This document shows, piece after piece, positions 1 to 10,123 of a stretch of 64,000 bases of DNA. The notes beneath the pieces are model-generated. The model searched no databases and was not told the DNA's origin. It saw nothing but the letters and a program-made list of their open reading frames with translations. A program made the translations under genes and the position numbers. Each line of letters opens with the position of its first letter. Position 1 is the first letter of the stretch. Source of the stretch: Sphingobacteriales bacterium (lineage in GTDB: Bacteria > Bacteroidota > Bacteroidia > Chitinophagales > CAIOSU01); contig JAIXOI010000042.1 in NCBI GenBank assembly GCA_027486795.1, positions 1 to 64,000 on the forward strand, given 5' to 3'.

Positions 1-3000
1 ACTTCGCCAATAGTTACTTGCTCATTATAAGGGCCTGAACTTGGCACCACTGCAAAGGTTACATCACCCAAAATGCCACAAGACAATGCAGCAGCTACAT
101 CGGCAAACGTTTGATAGTTACCGCTACCAGTAGGCAATGCACTGTTTATGGTATAGCTACCGGTCGGTAAAGCCAAGCAAAGGTTTACGCTTATGGTATC
201 ATTTAAAGGGTTCGCATCAGGTCCACCGTTTGGCTCACTAGTCCATACGGTAACAGTATAAGATTGGCTCGTAAAGTCGAATGAGCCAATGGTTAAGGTA
301 TCACTTGCTAAACTAGCCAACGAAATAGGGCTATGCACATAAACCGGAAGGGTGGTATCAATAATACCATCATTGATATTTACATACACATTCACTTCAG
401 TTAAGTTAGCTACACCTAAGTTCTGAATAACCACCTCGATAGGATAGTTGCCTGGGGCAAAAGGCTGCGATGGGGTTAACAAATCGTTGGTTGCCGCATC
501 ATCGGCCGCTGGGGTATACTCTATCGCGCCAGGGTCGGGGGTAGCACTGCGGGCTACGCCAAAGAAATCGGTTGGGACAGCCGCCAGAGCTTCAGCCAAA
601 TCGTTGAATACAGCCGATGTAGGGGTGTAATCAAAATTGGCCGGATCGGCAAAACGCGGGTTGCGAGAGAAACCACCTAAATCATAGGTGCCCAAGTTAG
701 CTGCTTGCCAATCGGCTAGCGTTGGCTGTGCCGTTGTGTAGTAACCTACGTTGTTGGTGCCAGTAGGCGAATTGATAAAATAAACGTTTTTATCAAAAAC
801 AATATCGCTGGTGCTGGTAGACATGTAGGAACCATACTTAGCTCCAGTTCCTGTAGTGGTGTTATAAAAAATGTTATTCTTCACCACAACATTAGTAGCT
901 AATGTTACCTGATAGAAACAAGAAACTATGCTTGTTGAAACGAAATTCTGGTTATCCAATACCACAGTATTGTTCAGTACATGCATACCATCGCTACTGC
1001 TGTTGTAAATAGCATAAGTAAGCGAGCTATTGTTAAAATCGTAAATAAGGTTGTTGCTTACCACGTTTACAGTTGCTGAATCGGCATCTGCGCCAGTAAA
1101 ATATATGCCATAAGTAGAACTTGTTAGGCTACTTGCCCCGCCGTGGGTGTTGTGTATTCGGTTGGCATTTATTTTTGCATTAAACAAACTAGTTGCACCA
1201 TATATGCCATTAAAAGTGGTTACGGTTGCTAGGGTCGGGCGGCTAATATCATTACCTTGTACCAAGCTGTTGCTATTATATCCAAGGTATATTCCAAAGC
1301 TATAGAAATCCTTAACGGTATTGTTTAATACTCTATTGTTAACGGTACTAGTGCCGCCTGTTGGCCCATAAACGGTTATGCCATATGCACCTCCAAGGAT
1401 GGTATTGCCTTCAATCAAGTTATCGCTGCCGGTAGGCCCTGCGGTTGAGATTGGGCTAGTAGTAGATGCTGACAAAACAATACCTGCAGAGTTTGCGGTT
1501 GTGGTACTGGTTACCAAAGTCAAATCAACAACGCTATTAGTTATGGTATTGTGGTCGGCATTATTCAACAATTGAATGCCGTAGCCATAGACTGCACTCA
1601 ACGAACGGATTACCAAACTATCGATAGTTACATATTGCGCACCATCGAGCTGCAAGATATGCCTAGCTCCTGCAATTGCGGCAAACTCAAGCGTATCGCC
1701 ATTACCATTGAAGGTAATCGGGTTAGAAGCACCCATACCATTTATAGCCGGAATAATAACTTGCTCGTTGTAAGGGCCGCTACCAGGGGTTACATTAAAC
1801 GTTACTGGGCCCGTAATACCACAAACCAACATAGAGTCGATGGCATCGGTAAAGCTTGCAAAGTTGTTACCAGCTGTAGGCAAAGTAGCATCAATGGTAA
1901 ATACGCCTTGCATACCGATGCAAGTAAATATAGTTAAGGTATCGTTGGCTTGAAATGCATCGGCCACTGCATTTGGATTTAAGGTCCAAGCTCGAATGGT
2001 ATCAAAACCTGTTGGCAAATAACTGCCCAAGGCTATAGGGCTGCTATTGGTTGATGGCGCAACCGGCGTTGATGAGCTGCTTAAGGTTTGCCCAACACCA
2101 TTTACGCTCCATTGCAAATCATATGTGTTCACCGTGTTAGTACCAAAGTTCCTAACCTCTACTTCAACGTTTTGTGATGCTTGGGTTACAATTTGCAATG
2201 GTGCTACAAAATTGAACACACCTATATCGTTGGCGACACCCGAAAATTCAATTGCTCCTGGGTCAGTACTTGTACCACGGCTTGTGCCAAAAATATCGAC
2301 CAGAATACCTTGGTTGGGTACAACATTGTTAAACGATGGGTTGCCTGGTGTAAAATCGCCTGTAGCAGCACTCACAAAAAGTGGATTAGCCGAGTAGCTG
2401 TTCAAATCTTGCGAGGTAGCCGTTTGCCATGCGCCCAATGTTGCAAACGAAGAACTAAGGTAACCGAACGAATTTGCACCTGTTGGAGCATTAACAAAAG
2501 CCACATTATAATTGCTAGTAAATACAGTAGTGGCTGTATTGAAATATAAGGCCACGTGAGGTGAAGTACCTGTTCGGCTCAAATTGAAAATATTACCAAA
2601 AAACTCTAAGCCTGTGGCCGTTGTGGTTTGGTAAACCCCATAAGTATTTCCAGTGGTGGTGGTGGTGGCACTTGTTAAGTTAACCGTATTGTGAAGATAC
2701 TTTACCCCATCGCTTCCACCATTATAAATGGCATTTATTTGGCCATTGTTGTTAATGTCATAAATCAAGTTATTGCTTACAATGTTCTCATTGCCCACGG
2801 TAGCATCGCAAACGGTATGGTATATTCCAAAATGGTTGCTGGTTGATAGCGGAATGCCGCCAGCAGTGTTATGTATCTTGTTCGCATTTATGATACAGTT
2901 TTCGGAATTACCACTGAAATATATAGCATAAACTACAATAACTCCTGTTCTATTAGGCCTACTTATATCATTACCATCAACTACAGTAGCATTGTTATCA

Positions 3001-4472
3001 GCTAGGAAATAGAAACCATAGGCGTAAAAATCCAACAAAGTGTTGTTTGTGAAACTGTTGCTGTTGCTGCCACCGGAATTAATCCTAACAGAATAATATC
3101 CGCCCAATAAGGTGTTGTTTTCGAACGTATTGTTGCTGCCACTGTTACCGTTGGTAGCGTTTGTGTTTGCTGCACCAGAGAATACTATCGCCCCAGTGTT
3201 AGTAGCTGTAGCGCTGGTAGTTGCACGATTGTCAATTATACAATTGCGAAGAACATTATTGTCAGATTTGTTGGAAAACAAAACGCCAAATCCGAAGGTT
3301 GCATTCACTGTTTGAATAACCAGACTATCGATAGTAACATAATCAGCGCCATTGAATCGAAGCGTAAATCTGTTGGTTGTAGTAGCATCAAATCTCAAAG
3401 TATCGCCATTACCATTAAAGGTAATGGTATTAGTAGCGCTTGCGCCCAAAATTTCGGGAATGGTTACTTGTTCGTTATAAGGGCCGCTGCCAGGCACTAC
3501 ATTAAACACTACTGGGCCTGTAACGCCACAAAGGGCTAAAGAGTCGATAGCATCGGTAAAGCTGGCAAAATTGGTTGAACTGGTTGGCTGAGTGGCATCA
3601 ATGGTAAAAGTACCAGACATACCAATACAAACACTCAAACTTGCGGTATCATTAGAGTTAATGGTATCGACTATGCCATTTGGCATCGACGTCCATGCCC
3701 TAAGCAAGTCTCCGCTAACGGGGGTATACGTACCAATAACAATTGGCGCAGAAGTAGCGGCAGATGCCAATGGTGGACCGGTATAGTTAAAAGATGGCTG
3801 TTGCACTCCATTAATCTCCCAACCTACCATTACCGAATCAAGCGGTAAATTGCCAAAATTCTTTACATCAACCGTTACGTTTTGAAGACTTGCTGTAGTT
3901 GGGCTCAATGGATTGCTGATAGTGAGTCCTGCATCAACATCGCCAGCCGGAGAAGCGATAATGTTGGCAATAAATCCTGCATCATTAACTACGGTACTAG
4001 AATAAAACTCAACAGTTAAGCAACCGCTTGGGTTGGTAGCCGTAACCAGTCCCGGGCCCGCACATTTGTCGTTTACCTGTGCACCTCCGGTGGTGTTATT
4101 GTAAAGCTCGGCGCCGGCAACAGTATTGCCGTTATGCACTATCACATAATCGAAGGTTGAGTTTACACCAAACTGCGTAAAGTCAAGTCCTACAGGAGTA
4201 CCTGGAATGTCGTGGCAAATGGTAACAACAGTGTTACATCCACAGTTTGGGTAGTTTTGTGCTGCTGTGCCGATATTTATGCCTGAGCATAAAATAACTG
4301 AACCACCAGGCCCACCTGGATCGGAAAAACTAGTAAAGCCTCCACTTGGAGCAAAAATTGTTTGAGTAGAACCTGCTACTGGGGTCAAGTTTTGGGCAAA
4401 CAGGCCACCAGATAGAAACATAAGTAGTGAAGCTATAAGGGAACCTACAATTAGAGTAAAGGTCGGTTTCAT
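1..4472 (-). CDS. Giant secreted modular protein, CUB-like plus repeated beta-helix/CARDB-like modules (3' end outside window)
   Basis: An uninterrupted minus-strand frame begins with ATG at 4472 and is still open at base 1, giving about 1490 residues. The N-terminus is a signal peptide ending near GGLFAQ. Residues about 28-170 are a cysteine-containing CUB-like domain. A CARDB-like Ig segment follows, then a module of roughly 570 residues that begins near a FTDAIDSL motif and contains the phrase GPYNEQV, continues as an Asn-rich right-handed beta-helix (NNTL, NNLIYD, GND-IS turns), and closes with another CARDB-like segment (VEVEVRNFG). GPYNEQV recurs at residues about 335, 904 and 1485, so at least three copies exist. 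Such proteins are typically exported by the type IX system and displayed or released, as adhesins or polysaccharide-active proteins. The C-terminal sorting domain would lie off the window. The molecular role is not known. Confidence 0.9.
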   Translation of the reverse strand, partial: MKPTFTLIVGSLIASLLMFLSGGLFAQNLTPVAGSTQTIFAPSGGFTSFSDPGGPGGSVILCSGINIGTAAQNYPNCGCNTVVTICHDIPGTPVGLDFTQFGVNSTFDYVIVHNGNTVAGAELYNNTTGGAQVNDKCAGPGLVTATNPSGCLTVEFYSSTVVNDAGFIANIIASPAGDVDAGLTISNPLSPTTASLQNVTVDVKNFGNLPLDSVMVGWEINGVQQPSFNYTGPPLASAATSAPIVIGTYTPVSGDLLRAWTSMPNGIVDTINSNDTASLSVCIGMSGTFTIDATQPTSSTNFASFTDAIDSLALCGVTGPVVFNVVPGSGPYNEQVTIPEILGASATNTITFNGNGDTLRFDATTTNRFTLRFNGADYVTIDSLVIQTVNATFGFGVLFSNKSDNNVLRNCIIDNRATTSATATNTGAIVFSGAANTNATNGNSGSNNTFENNTLLGGYYSVRINSGGSNSNSFTNNTLLDFYAYGFYFLADNNATVVDGNDISRPNRTGVIVVYAIYFSGNSENCIINANKIHNTAGGIPLSTSNHFGIYHTVCDATVGNENIVSNNLIYDINNNGQINAIYNGGSDGVKYLHNTVNLTSATTTTTGNTYGVYQTTTATGLEFFGNIFNLSRTGTSPHVALYFNTATTVFTSNYNVAFVNAPTGANSFGYLSSSFATLGAWQTATSQDLNSYSANPLFVSAATGDFTPGNPSFNNVVPNQGILVDIFGTSRGTSTDPGAIEFSGVANDIGVFNFVAPLQIVTQASQNVEVEVRNFGTNTVNTYDLQWSVNGVGQTLSSSSTPVAPSTNSSPIALGSYLPTGFDTIRAWTLNPNAVADAFQANDTLTIFTCIGMQGVFTIDATLPTAGNNFASFTDAIDSMLVCGITGPVTFNVTPGSGPYNEQVIIPAINGMGASNPITFNGNGDTLEFAAIAGARHILQLDGAQYVTIDSLVIRSLSAVYGYGIQLLNNADHNTITNSVVDLTLVTSTTTANSAGIVLSASTTSPISTAGPTGSDNLIEGNTILGGAYGITVYGPTGGTSTVNNRVLNNTVKDFYSFGIYLGYNSNSLVQGNDISRPTLATVTTFNGIYGATSLFNAKINANRIHNTHGGASSLTSSTYGIYFTGADADSATVNVVSNNLIYDFNNSSLTYAIYNSSSDGMHVLNNTVVLDNQNFVSTSIVSCFYQVTLATNVVVKNNIFYNTTTGTGAKYGSYMSTSTSDIVFDKNVYFINSPTGTNNVGYYTTAQPTLADWQAANLGTYDLGGFSRNPRFADPANFDYTPTSAVFNDLAEALAAVPTDFFGVARSATPDPGAIEYTPAADDAATNDLLTPSQPFAPGNYPIEVVIQNLGVANLTEVNVYVNINDGIIDTTLPVYVHSPISLASLASDTLTIGSFDFTSQSYTVTVWTSEPNGGPDANPLNDTISVNLCLALPTGSYTINSALPTGSGNYQTFADVAAALSCGILGDVTFAVVPSSGPYNEQVTIGE
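2..3560 (-). repeat. Tandem protein modules of about 1.7 kb inside the giant secreted gene
   Basis: The coding sequence for GPYNEQV(T/I) occurs near 3465-3490, 1758-1785 and 15-40, always in the same frame, with spacings of about 1707 and 1743 bp. The stretches between share the order: DAIDSL lead-in, beta-helix turns, CARDB-like end. The nucleotide copies are diverged, so this is an old in-frame duplication rather than a recent one. Confidence 0.75.
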
Positions 4473-4853
4473 AATAAAGTTTGGATTGTCATTAAATCAA
4501 ATAAGCAAGCGGCTATTTTCGGGGGATAGCCAAGTGCTAAGAATTACTTCTGTTAAATTACTGCGTTAAAATAGCATTAACAATCGGTAATTAATTAAAA
4601 AAAGGGATTTTCTATCAGTGTTTTTATTAAATTGATTATCAATAAACTACACCATTTAAATTTAATCAATTCATTGACGGAAATGTTGAACAAAATACTC
4701 AGAACATAAGCTGTACAACAACTTTAGCATCCAACAAAAAATTAATTATTTTTTTTCCTCAATAAAAATGCAATTAGGAGGTCTAACGCTACAATATAGT
4801 CATTATTTATTTGAAAATCAATTAGTTAAGAGACACAAACTATGACTTCAATT
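4473..4853. other. AT-rich intergenic region, leader of the giant secreted gene
   Basis: This 381-bp gap separates the start of the giant secreted gene from the stop of the M28 peptidase gene, both on the minus strand. It is strongly AT-rich with no credible ORF. It holds a hairpin (GGCTAT 4511-4516 and ATAGCC 4526-4531) about 40 nt in front of the ATG at 4472, and a weaker 9-bp inverted repeat AATTGATTA/TAATCAATT at 4630-4638 and 4663-4671. No promoter with both consensus boxes was found by eye. Confidence 0.6.
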
Positions 4854-7712
4854 TCACTTCACCGTTGGAGTAATATTTAACACTAGCTGCTTACCATCCC
4901 GTAATATAAAAATTTCCACTGTTTTATCTGGTTGCAAATCGCCCAAGACGTAAGTATAGTCGTAAACGTTTTTAATATCCTTACCAGCAAGTTTTATAAT
5001 CACATCTCCTGCTTTCAAACCGGCCTTTTCGGCTGGGGCTCCGGTGCGAACGCCACTGAGCTTAACCCCCTCAACTTCGGCAACATAATCGGGTATAGTG
5101 CCTAAGTATACACTAAATCCTTTGCTGCCAGCGCTCATGCTTTTGCTCATTTCTACCTTCAAAAAGTCAATCTTATCTGCTTTTAGCAACTCTTCAACTA
5201 TACCTTGGGCAAACTTAGCAATGCGTTCCATGCCAGCGTAATCAATCTTATCGGCATCGTCGCTCGGACGGTGGTAATCGTCGTGTATACCAGTAAATAT
5301 TGCCAAAACAGGCACCCCAGCTTGATATAGGCTCATAGCATCGGTAGGCACATAAGGGTCGTCTTGTAAAGTAAGATTGAAGCCAGCAGCCACGTTGCGC
5401 TTCTCAATCATTTTCTTCCATGCCGATGAAGAGCCGAGACCCTGCAATATAAGCTTGTTATCCTTTAGCCGGCCTACCATATCAAAATTGATATATGCCT
5501 CTACATTCTTCATGTTAATCACACTATCAGCAGCCAATTTATGGCTACCTACAAGACCAAGTTCTTCGCCACTCCAGAGCACAAATACCAAGTTGCGGGT
5601 AAACAACTCAGGTTTATCCTTCTTCAATTGGGCAAAATACTCTGCCAACTCCATCACCGTTGCAGTACCCGATGCATTGTCGTCGGCACCATTGTGTATT
5701 TGCTTGATGTCTTCACCACTAGCTAACGAACTCGTTTCGCCGTATCCTAAATGGTCATAATGGCCACCAATAAAAATATACTTATCCGATTTGTTGGCAG
5801 CAGGTATCATACCCAATACGTTATAATCGGTTTTTTGCACCTTGTCTAGCACTACCTCTAAGTCTATTTTTAAGTCTTTTAGTGCGGTCTCATTTTTTAT
5901 ATGTGGGTTAAATTCTTGGTAGCGGCTTTTCAAGTCGGCAACAGTAAGCTTATTGCTAGCAAGTAATTTGTCAGCCACCGATGGGTTAATGCTAACAGCC
6001 ACAATGCCACTGTTGCCTGGGGTGTTTTCGTGGTGCACTGAGCCATAAGTATTTTCAATTTCGCTTACAAAAACAATAGCCGCAGCACCCAGTTCGCGGG
6101 CAACCAAAGCTTTGTATCGGGAAGTAGCATAGCGCAGCAGCTCCTTTTCGTCATCGTCGCTTAAGTATGGAGGCGTGCCATTGAATACCAGCACCACTTT
6201 GCCTTTCACATCCAACCCATTGTATGAGTTGTACTCTACGGCACTCTTATCAGCAGATTTGATGCCATACCCTGCAAATACCACATCTCCAGTTGCCTTT
6301 CCATTCATACTAAACGATTGCGGCAACCAATGCGTAAACAAATCCAAATACTGGCGTTTGCCATTGATAGTAATAGAGAACTTGCTTTGCTCTTTATTCA
6401 CTTTAGTATTGGCTACAAACTCAAAAGCATATTTATAGTCCTTTAAGTTTCCAACTGGTTGCAAACCAATTCCTTTAAATTGGCTGGAGATGTAACTTGC
6501 AGCAGCCTCTATACCCTTGCTACCTGTCATACGGCCCTCTAGCGAGTCACTTGCCAGATACTCAACCTTATGTTGCATTTCGGTGGCCTTGATAGCGGGG
6601 GTAAAGCCACTACCCTGCCCTTTCAACGGTGCTTTTTTAAGGGCATCTACTGCGGCAGGATGATTCCAGTTGGCCAAAAACAACTGTGAAGCGCCACCCG
6701 AAGTGCGGGTGCTGGTCCAAGCCAACTTACTGCCATCAGGCGAAAACACGGGCAAACCATCAAAACCATCGGTAAAGGTTATTTGCACCGGTTCCTTTAA
6801 TCCAGCAGTATCAACAATATACAATTCAAAATTGCTGAACCCCAGTTTATTACTTGCAAAAATGATATAGTCTTGTGTTGGGCAATAATACGGTGCCCAG
6901 CTCATAGCCTTAAACTCGGTTATCCGTCTCACATCGGTGCCATCAATATTCATGGTATAAATATCGGCACTCATGCCATCGGGCGTAAATCGGCGCCAAA
7001 CAATACGTTTGCCGTCGGGCGAAAAAAACGGACCACCATCGTAACCACCATAATTAGTAAGCCGTTTTACATTCTTACCATCGGCATCCATAATATATAT
7101 CTCGCCATAAAAAGAAGGGTCAATTTCCAGTAGCTTTTGTTCTTCTGGGGTTAGTTTGCGGTTGTAAGCATCGCGTATGGAGCAAAAGGCAATTTTTTTG
7201 CCATCGGGGCTATAACTGCCCTCGGCATCGTAGCCAAGTGTATTGGTAAGGTTCTTTGGGCTTTTACCATCTTGGTCGGCAGCAAAAATGTCCATAGTCT
7301 CGTCATAGTCCCAACTGTATCGGCGCTTTTGCCCACTATTTCTAAAATCAAGCTCATCCTTTTGCTTTTGCTTGGCTTTTGGGTCTTGGTGCGTTGACGA
7401 GTACAATATCTTGCTGCCCCCGCCCCACTGAAAGTAAGCACAGGTAGTTTTACCGTCGCCGGTACTTACCAATGCTACATCGCCGGTTTCAAGGTCGAGG
7501 GTGTAAATCTGGTAAAACGGGTTGTCGCCCAATCGCTCACTTTGGAAAATAATCTTGGTACCATCTTGCGAAAAGTAGCCTTCACCAGAGCGTTTGCCCT
7601 CGTAAATCAGTTGGCGGGCATTCGTAATAAACGCCTGTTCTTTAACAGCATCGGTTTGGGCAAAGACCGGGGCAGCCAATAATACCAATAACAATAAGAC
7701 AAAATTACGCAT
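4854..7712 (-). CDS. Secreted M28-family metallopeptidase with N-terminal TolB/PD40 propeller and C-terminal PDZ
   Basis: A 952-residue exported zinc aminopeptidase-type enzyme. A signal peptide (to about residue 18, ending VFAQ) is followed by PD40/WD-like propeller repeats to about residue 360 (repeated SPDGKKI-type strands). A PA-like insert follows. The M28 catalytic domain shows the metal ligands in order: GGHYDHLG, ADDNASGT, WSGEELG, NFDMVGR and the final His in DDYHRPSD. The last 80 residues form a PDZ domain (AGLKAGDVI). The fold order suggests that a periplasmic or surface peptidase recognises peptides through propeller and PDZ domains. The neighbour on the left is in the same direction but 380 bp away; the gene on the right is divergent. 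Substrate is unknown. Confidence 0.92.
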   Translation of the reverse strand: MRNFVLLLLVLLAAPVFAQTDAVKEQAFITNARQLIYEGKRSGEGYFSQDGTKIIFQSERLGDNPFYQIYTLDLETGDVALVSTGDGKTTCAYFQWGGGSKILYSSTHQDPKAKQKQKDELDFRNSGQKRRYSWDYDETMDIFAADQDGKSPKNLTNTLGYDAEGSYSPDGKKIAFCSIRDAYNRKLTPEEQKLLEIDPSFYGEIYIMDADGKNVKRLTNYGGYDGGPFFSPDGKRIVWRRFTPDGMSADIYTMNIDGTDVRRITEFKAMSWAPYYCPTQDYIIFASNKLGFSNFELYIVDTAGLKEPVQITFTDGFDGLPVFSPDGSKLAWTSTRTSGGASQLFLANWNHPAAVDALKKAPLKGQGSGFTPAIKATEMQHKVEYLASDSLEGRMTGSKGIEAAASYISSQFKGIGLQPVGNLKDYKYAFEFVANTKVNKEQSKFSITINGKRQYLDLFTHWLPQSFSMNGKATGDVVFAGYGIKSADKSAVEYNSYNGLDVKGKVVLVFNGTPPYLSDDDEKELLRYATSRYKALVARELGAAAIVFVSEIENTYGSVHHENTPGNSGIVAVSINPSVADKLLASNKLTVADLKSRYQEFNPHIKNETALKDLKIDLEVVLDKVQKTDYNVLGMIPAANKSDKYIFIGGHYDHLGYGETSSLASGEDIKQIHNGADDNASGTATVMELAEYFAQLKKDKPELFTRNLVFVLWSGEELGLVGSHKLAADSVINMKNVEAYINFDMVGRLKDNKLILQGLGSSSAWKKMIEKRNVAAGFNLTLQDDPYVPTDAMSLYQAGVPVLAIFTGIHDDYHRPSDDADKIDYAGMERIAKFAQGIVEELLKADKIDFLKVEMSKSMSAGSKGFSVYLGTIPDYVAEVEGVKLSGVRTGAPAEKAGLKAGDVIIKLAGKDIKNVYDYTYVLGDLQPDKTVEIFILRDGKQLVLNITPTVK

Positions 7713-7735
7713 GGTGAGGTTTGTATGATTCGGCT

Positions 7736-7763
7736 ACAAAGTTCTCACTTGTAAGCCAAAGCA
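7736..7763 (-). promoter_or_regulatory. Candidate promoter of the M28 peptidase gene
   Basis: Read on the minus strand, TTG (7763-7761) is followed after 17 nt by GAACTTTG (7743-7736), one mismatch from the Bacteroidota -7 consensus TAnnTTTG. The ATG at 7712 lies 23 nt further on. Spacing and orientation fit; there is no experimental support. Confidence 0.4.
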
Positions 7764-7908
7764 AGGCATACATTTGTCACAATTGGGTAAAAATACTGGG
7801 AAACGGTAATCAAGTGATGCCCTATAAAATCCACTATTTTTATTACCTTAAACCTTTTACGTTGAAAAGATTGTTTTCAGCAGTGTACTTTAACATTTAT
7901 TTATGCCG

Positions 7909-7936
7909 TTGGGTGTAAGCAAGGCTTATATAATTG
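7909..7936 (+). promoter_or_regulatory. Candidate promoter of the membrane J-domain gene
   Basis: TTG at 7909-7911 and TATAATTG at 7929-7936 are separated by 17 nt, close to the Bacteroidota sigma factor consensus (one mismatch in TTTG). The ATG follows at 7956. It diverges from the M28 peptidase promoter about 150 bp away. Confidence 0.4.
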
Positions 7937-7955
7937 CAAACTGGATTAGTTATAA

Positions 7956-9140
7956 ATGGGGCAGCAGCAAACCGATAATTACTACCAAATACTGGGTGTG
8001 GAGCGCACTGCTACCGAGGGGGCCATAAAAACGGCATACCGCAAATTGGTGCTTATGTACCACCCCGATAGAAGTAGCGAGCCCAATGCCGTGGCCATTT
8101 TTACGCGCATACAACGCGCCTACGAGGTGCTGAGCCACCCCAGCCACCGGCAAGAATATGATCGGCAGCTTGAGCTAAATGCCGAGATAGCAAACAAATA
8201 TGTAAACATTAAAACACGCCATGCGAGCCACAATATTGGCATGCATGTAAGCAAGCAAAACGTGCAGGTAGGCGAGCCGTTTACCGTAATTTTTCGGTGT
8301 CCAAAACGCGTGCAAGCGTTTAACTTGCTAGGAATGGAACATTTTGAATTGGTAAGAAGGGTAGAACACGATATGCCTTATAAGGGCACCATTGTTACCC
8401 AAGTACACTTTGTGCTTAAAGCCCTTAGCGAGGGACATCATACGTTGGGCCCTGCCAAAGCTGTTTCGATGAATATCGAATATGTTTCGCCGGAAATAGT
8501 GATGGTAGTAACAGGGAATTATAAGAAGCCCAATTGGGCAGAGCGTGGTTTTTTCGGAAAGTATTACCCTGCCGTAATGATAGCCATTGCCCTTTTGCTA
8601 CCCGCCATGGTGTTGTATAACGTGGCAGTTTATGGCATTAGAAAAAACAATGGCACCACAATAGGAGCATATTATCCATTTGAGAAGGTAATCAGTAGGT
8701 TCGAAAACGGTACATCGCCTTACCCATCCACTTACAACCCTACCGATACTTACTCGCACAACGGCAGCGTGGTTATAGAAAATGGATTTGATGTTGATGC
8801 CGTATTTGTGCTACTAGATAAAAACGAGGTAATAATCAGGAACCACTTTGTAAGTGCTGGCTCTAATTATGAAGTAAATAATATTGCTGCCGGAGAATAT
8901 TACTGGACCATTTTAGCAGGAAACAATTGGAACCCCAACATACCTTCGCCTGTTGAAGGTTATTTCGGCAACTTTAAAAATGGCATGCCATTTGGTAATC
9001 CTCAACCATTGCAATTTGAAGAAAAGAAAAATGACACTACCGTATTTTACTCCAAGTTTAAGTTGAAAATGGTTTCGGGCAGCACTGGAAGCTTCGTAAG
9101 TATGGAAAGTGACATGGGGTTTCATATCTTCAAATATTAA
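7956..9140 (+). CDS. Membrane-anchored J-domain protein with a BatD-like middle region
   Basis: A 394-residue protein. Residues 8-71 form a canonical J domain with HPD at 36-38, so it should stimulate a DnaK-type Hsp70. There is no glycine-rich or zinc-finger region, so it is not DnaJ itself. Residues about 90-186 (VGEPFTVIF through a Gly-Pro-Ala step to IEYVSPEIVMVV) resemble the Ig-like repeats of BatD. One strong membrane segment spans about 204-226, and the last 165 residues carry no recognised domain. With no signal peptide, the J domain should be cytoplasmic and the C-terminal part outside. It seems to be transcribed alone, since the next gene starts 42 bp downstream after its own TATTTTTG box. 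Confidence 0.85.
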   Translation: MGQQQTDNYYQILGVERTATEGAIKTAYRKLVLMYHPDRSSEPNAVAIFTRIQRAYEVLSHPSHRQEYDRQLELNAEIANKYVNIKTRHASHNIGMHVSKQNVQVGEPFTVIFRCPKRVQAFNLLGMEHFELVRRVEHDMPYKGTIVTQVHFVLKALSEGHHTLGPAKAVSMNIEYVSPEIVMVVTGNYKKPNWAERGFFGKYYPAVMIAIALLLPAMVLYNVAVYGIRKNNGTTIGAYYPFEKVISRFENGTSPYPSTYNPTDTYSHNGSVVIENGFDVDAVFVLLDKNEVIIRNHFVSAGSNYEVNNIAAGEYYWTILAGNNWNPNIPSPVEGYFGNFKNGMPFGNPQPLQFEEKKNDTTVFYSKFKLKMVSGSTGSFVSMESDMGFHIFKY

Positions 9141-9182
9141 CTGGATTGATTATTTTTGCCTTCCTAAAGTAAAACTACCACT

Positions 9183-9983
9183 ATGATGAAGACGCATATA
9201 ACCTGGATACTTCTGCTGGCAATGCTGGTAGGGGCTGGTTGTAATAAAGATGATAAGAGCATCAACATTTTTACCATTACCGATGATAAGAACCTTGGCC
9301 TTCAGGTAAAAGGCCAAATAGAATCAGATCCTGCCGCTTATCCAATACTATCCGAATCTCAATACCCACAAGCTTATGCATACATTCGTGGATTGCGAGA
9401 TAAGATTTTAAATGGGGGCAAAATACGTTACAAAAACGAATTTGCTTGGGAAGTTTACATCATTGAAGACGACAATACCTTAAATGCTTTTTGCACACCG
9501 GGCGGTTACATATACATTTATACAGGATTGATTAAATTCTTAGAATCGGAGGATGAATTGGCTGGTGTATTGGGCCACGAAATGGCACATGCCGACCGCC
9601 GGCACAGCACCGACCAATTGACCAAGGAATATGGCTTTAGTACTTTGATAAGCATTGCATTGGGCAACAACCAAAACCAATTGACCGATATAGCCCAAAG
9701 CTTGGTAACACTTGCCTTTAGCCGTGCTGATGAAACCGAAGCAGACAAATACTCGGTAATATACCTTTGCCCTACCGACCTAAACCCAACTGGTGCCGCT
9801 GGTTTCTTTGAGAAAATTGAAGCACAAGGTGGTTCCAATACTCCACAGTTTTTGTTAACACACCCGAACCCCGAAAACCGCATTGCTAAAATAAACGCGG
9901 TAGAAACCGATGAAAACCTAACTTGTAACGGCACCCTTACCAACAATGCAGCATATGCCGCATTCAAAGCGAGCCTGCCTTAG
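9183..9983 (+). CDS. M48-family metallopeptidase lipoprotein
   Basis: A 266-residue lipoprotein with lipobox LVGAGC (lipidated Cys20). It has the zinc motif HEMAH at residues 132-136 and a downstream DETEAD carrying the third ligand Glu. The short M48 type (BepA/YfgC/Oma1-like core without the TPR tail) acts in outer-membrane or periplasmic quality control in other bacteria. The second codon is also ATG, so the start may be 9186. A TATTTTTG box lies at 9151-9158, but a matching TTG at the right distance is not evident. It ends in a strong terminator at 10022. Confidence 0.88.
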   Translation: MMKTHITWILLLAMLVGAGCNKDDKSINIFTITDDKNLGLQVKGQIESDPAAYPILSESQYPQAYAYIRGLRDKILNGGKIRYKNEFAWEVYIIEDDNTLNAFCTPGGYIYIYTGLIKFLESEDELAGVLGHEMAHADRRHSTDQLTKEYGFSTLISIALGNNQNQLTDIAQSLVTLAFSRADETEADKYSVIYLCPTDLNPTGAAGFFEKIEAQGGSNTPQFLLTHPNPENRIAKINAVETDENLTCNGTLTNNAAYAAFKASLP

Positions 9984-10021
9984 TTGAGGTACAATTTTTA
10001 GAATTTATTCACGAAACTTTT

Positions 10022-10046
10022 GGGGCCGCTAATGGCCCCTTTTTTT
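10022..10046 (+). terminator. Rho-independent terminator after the M48 gene
   Basis: GGGGCC (10022-10027) and GGCCCC (10034-10039) form a 6-bp GC stem with a 6-nt loop, followed by seven T residues. Confidence 0.85.
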
Positions 10047-10123
10047 GCTTGCCGAAATCTTAAAAACTAATTAAATCCGTATTTTGTTCTTTATCTCAAA
10101 GTAAGTTGGGTCTAAAAAGAAAA

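Noticed and set aside
448-3786. Several plus-strand open frames of 60-128 codons
   Set aside because: They lie opposite the continuous minus-strand frame of the giant secreted gene and encode no recognisable domains.
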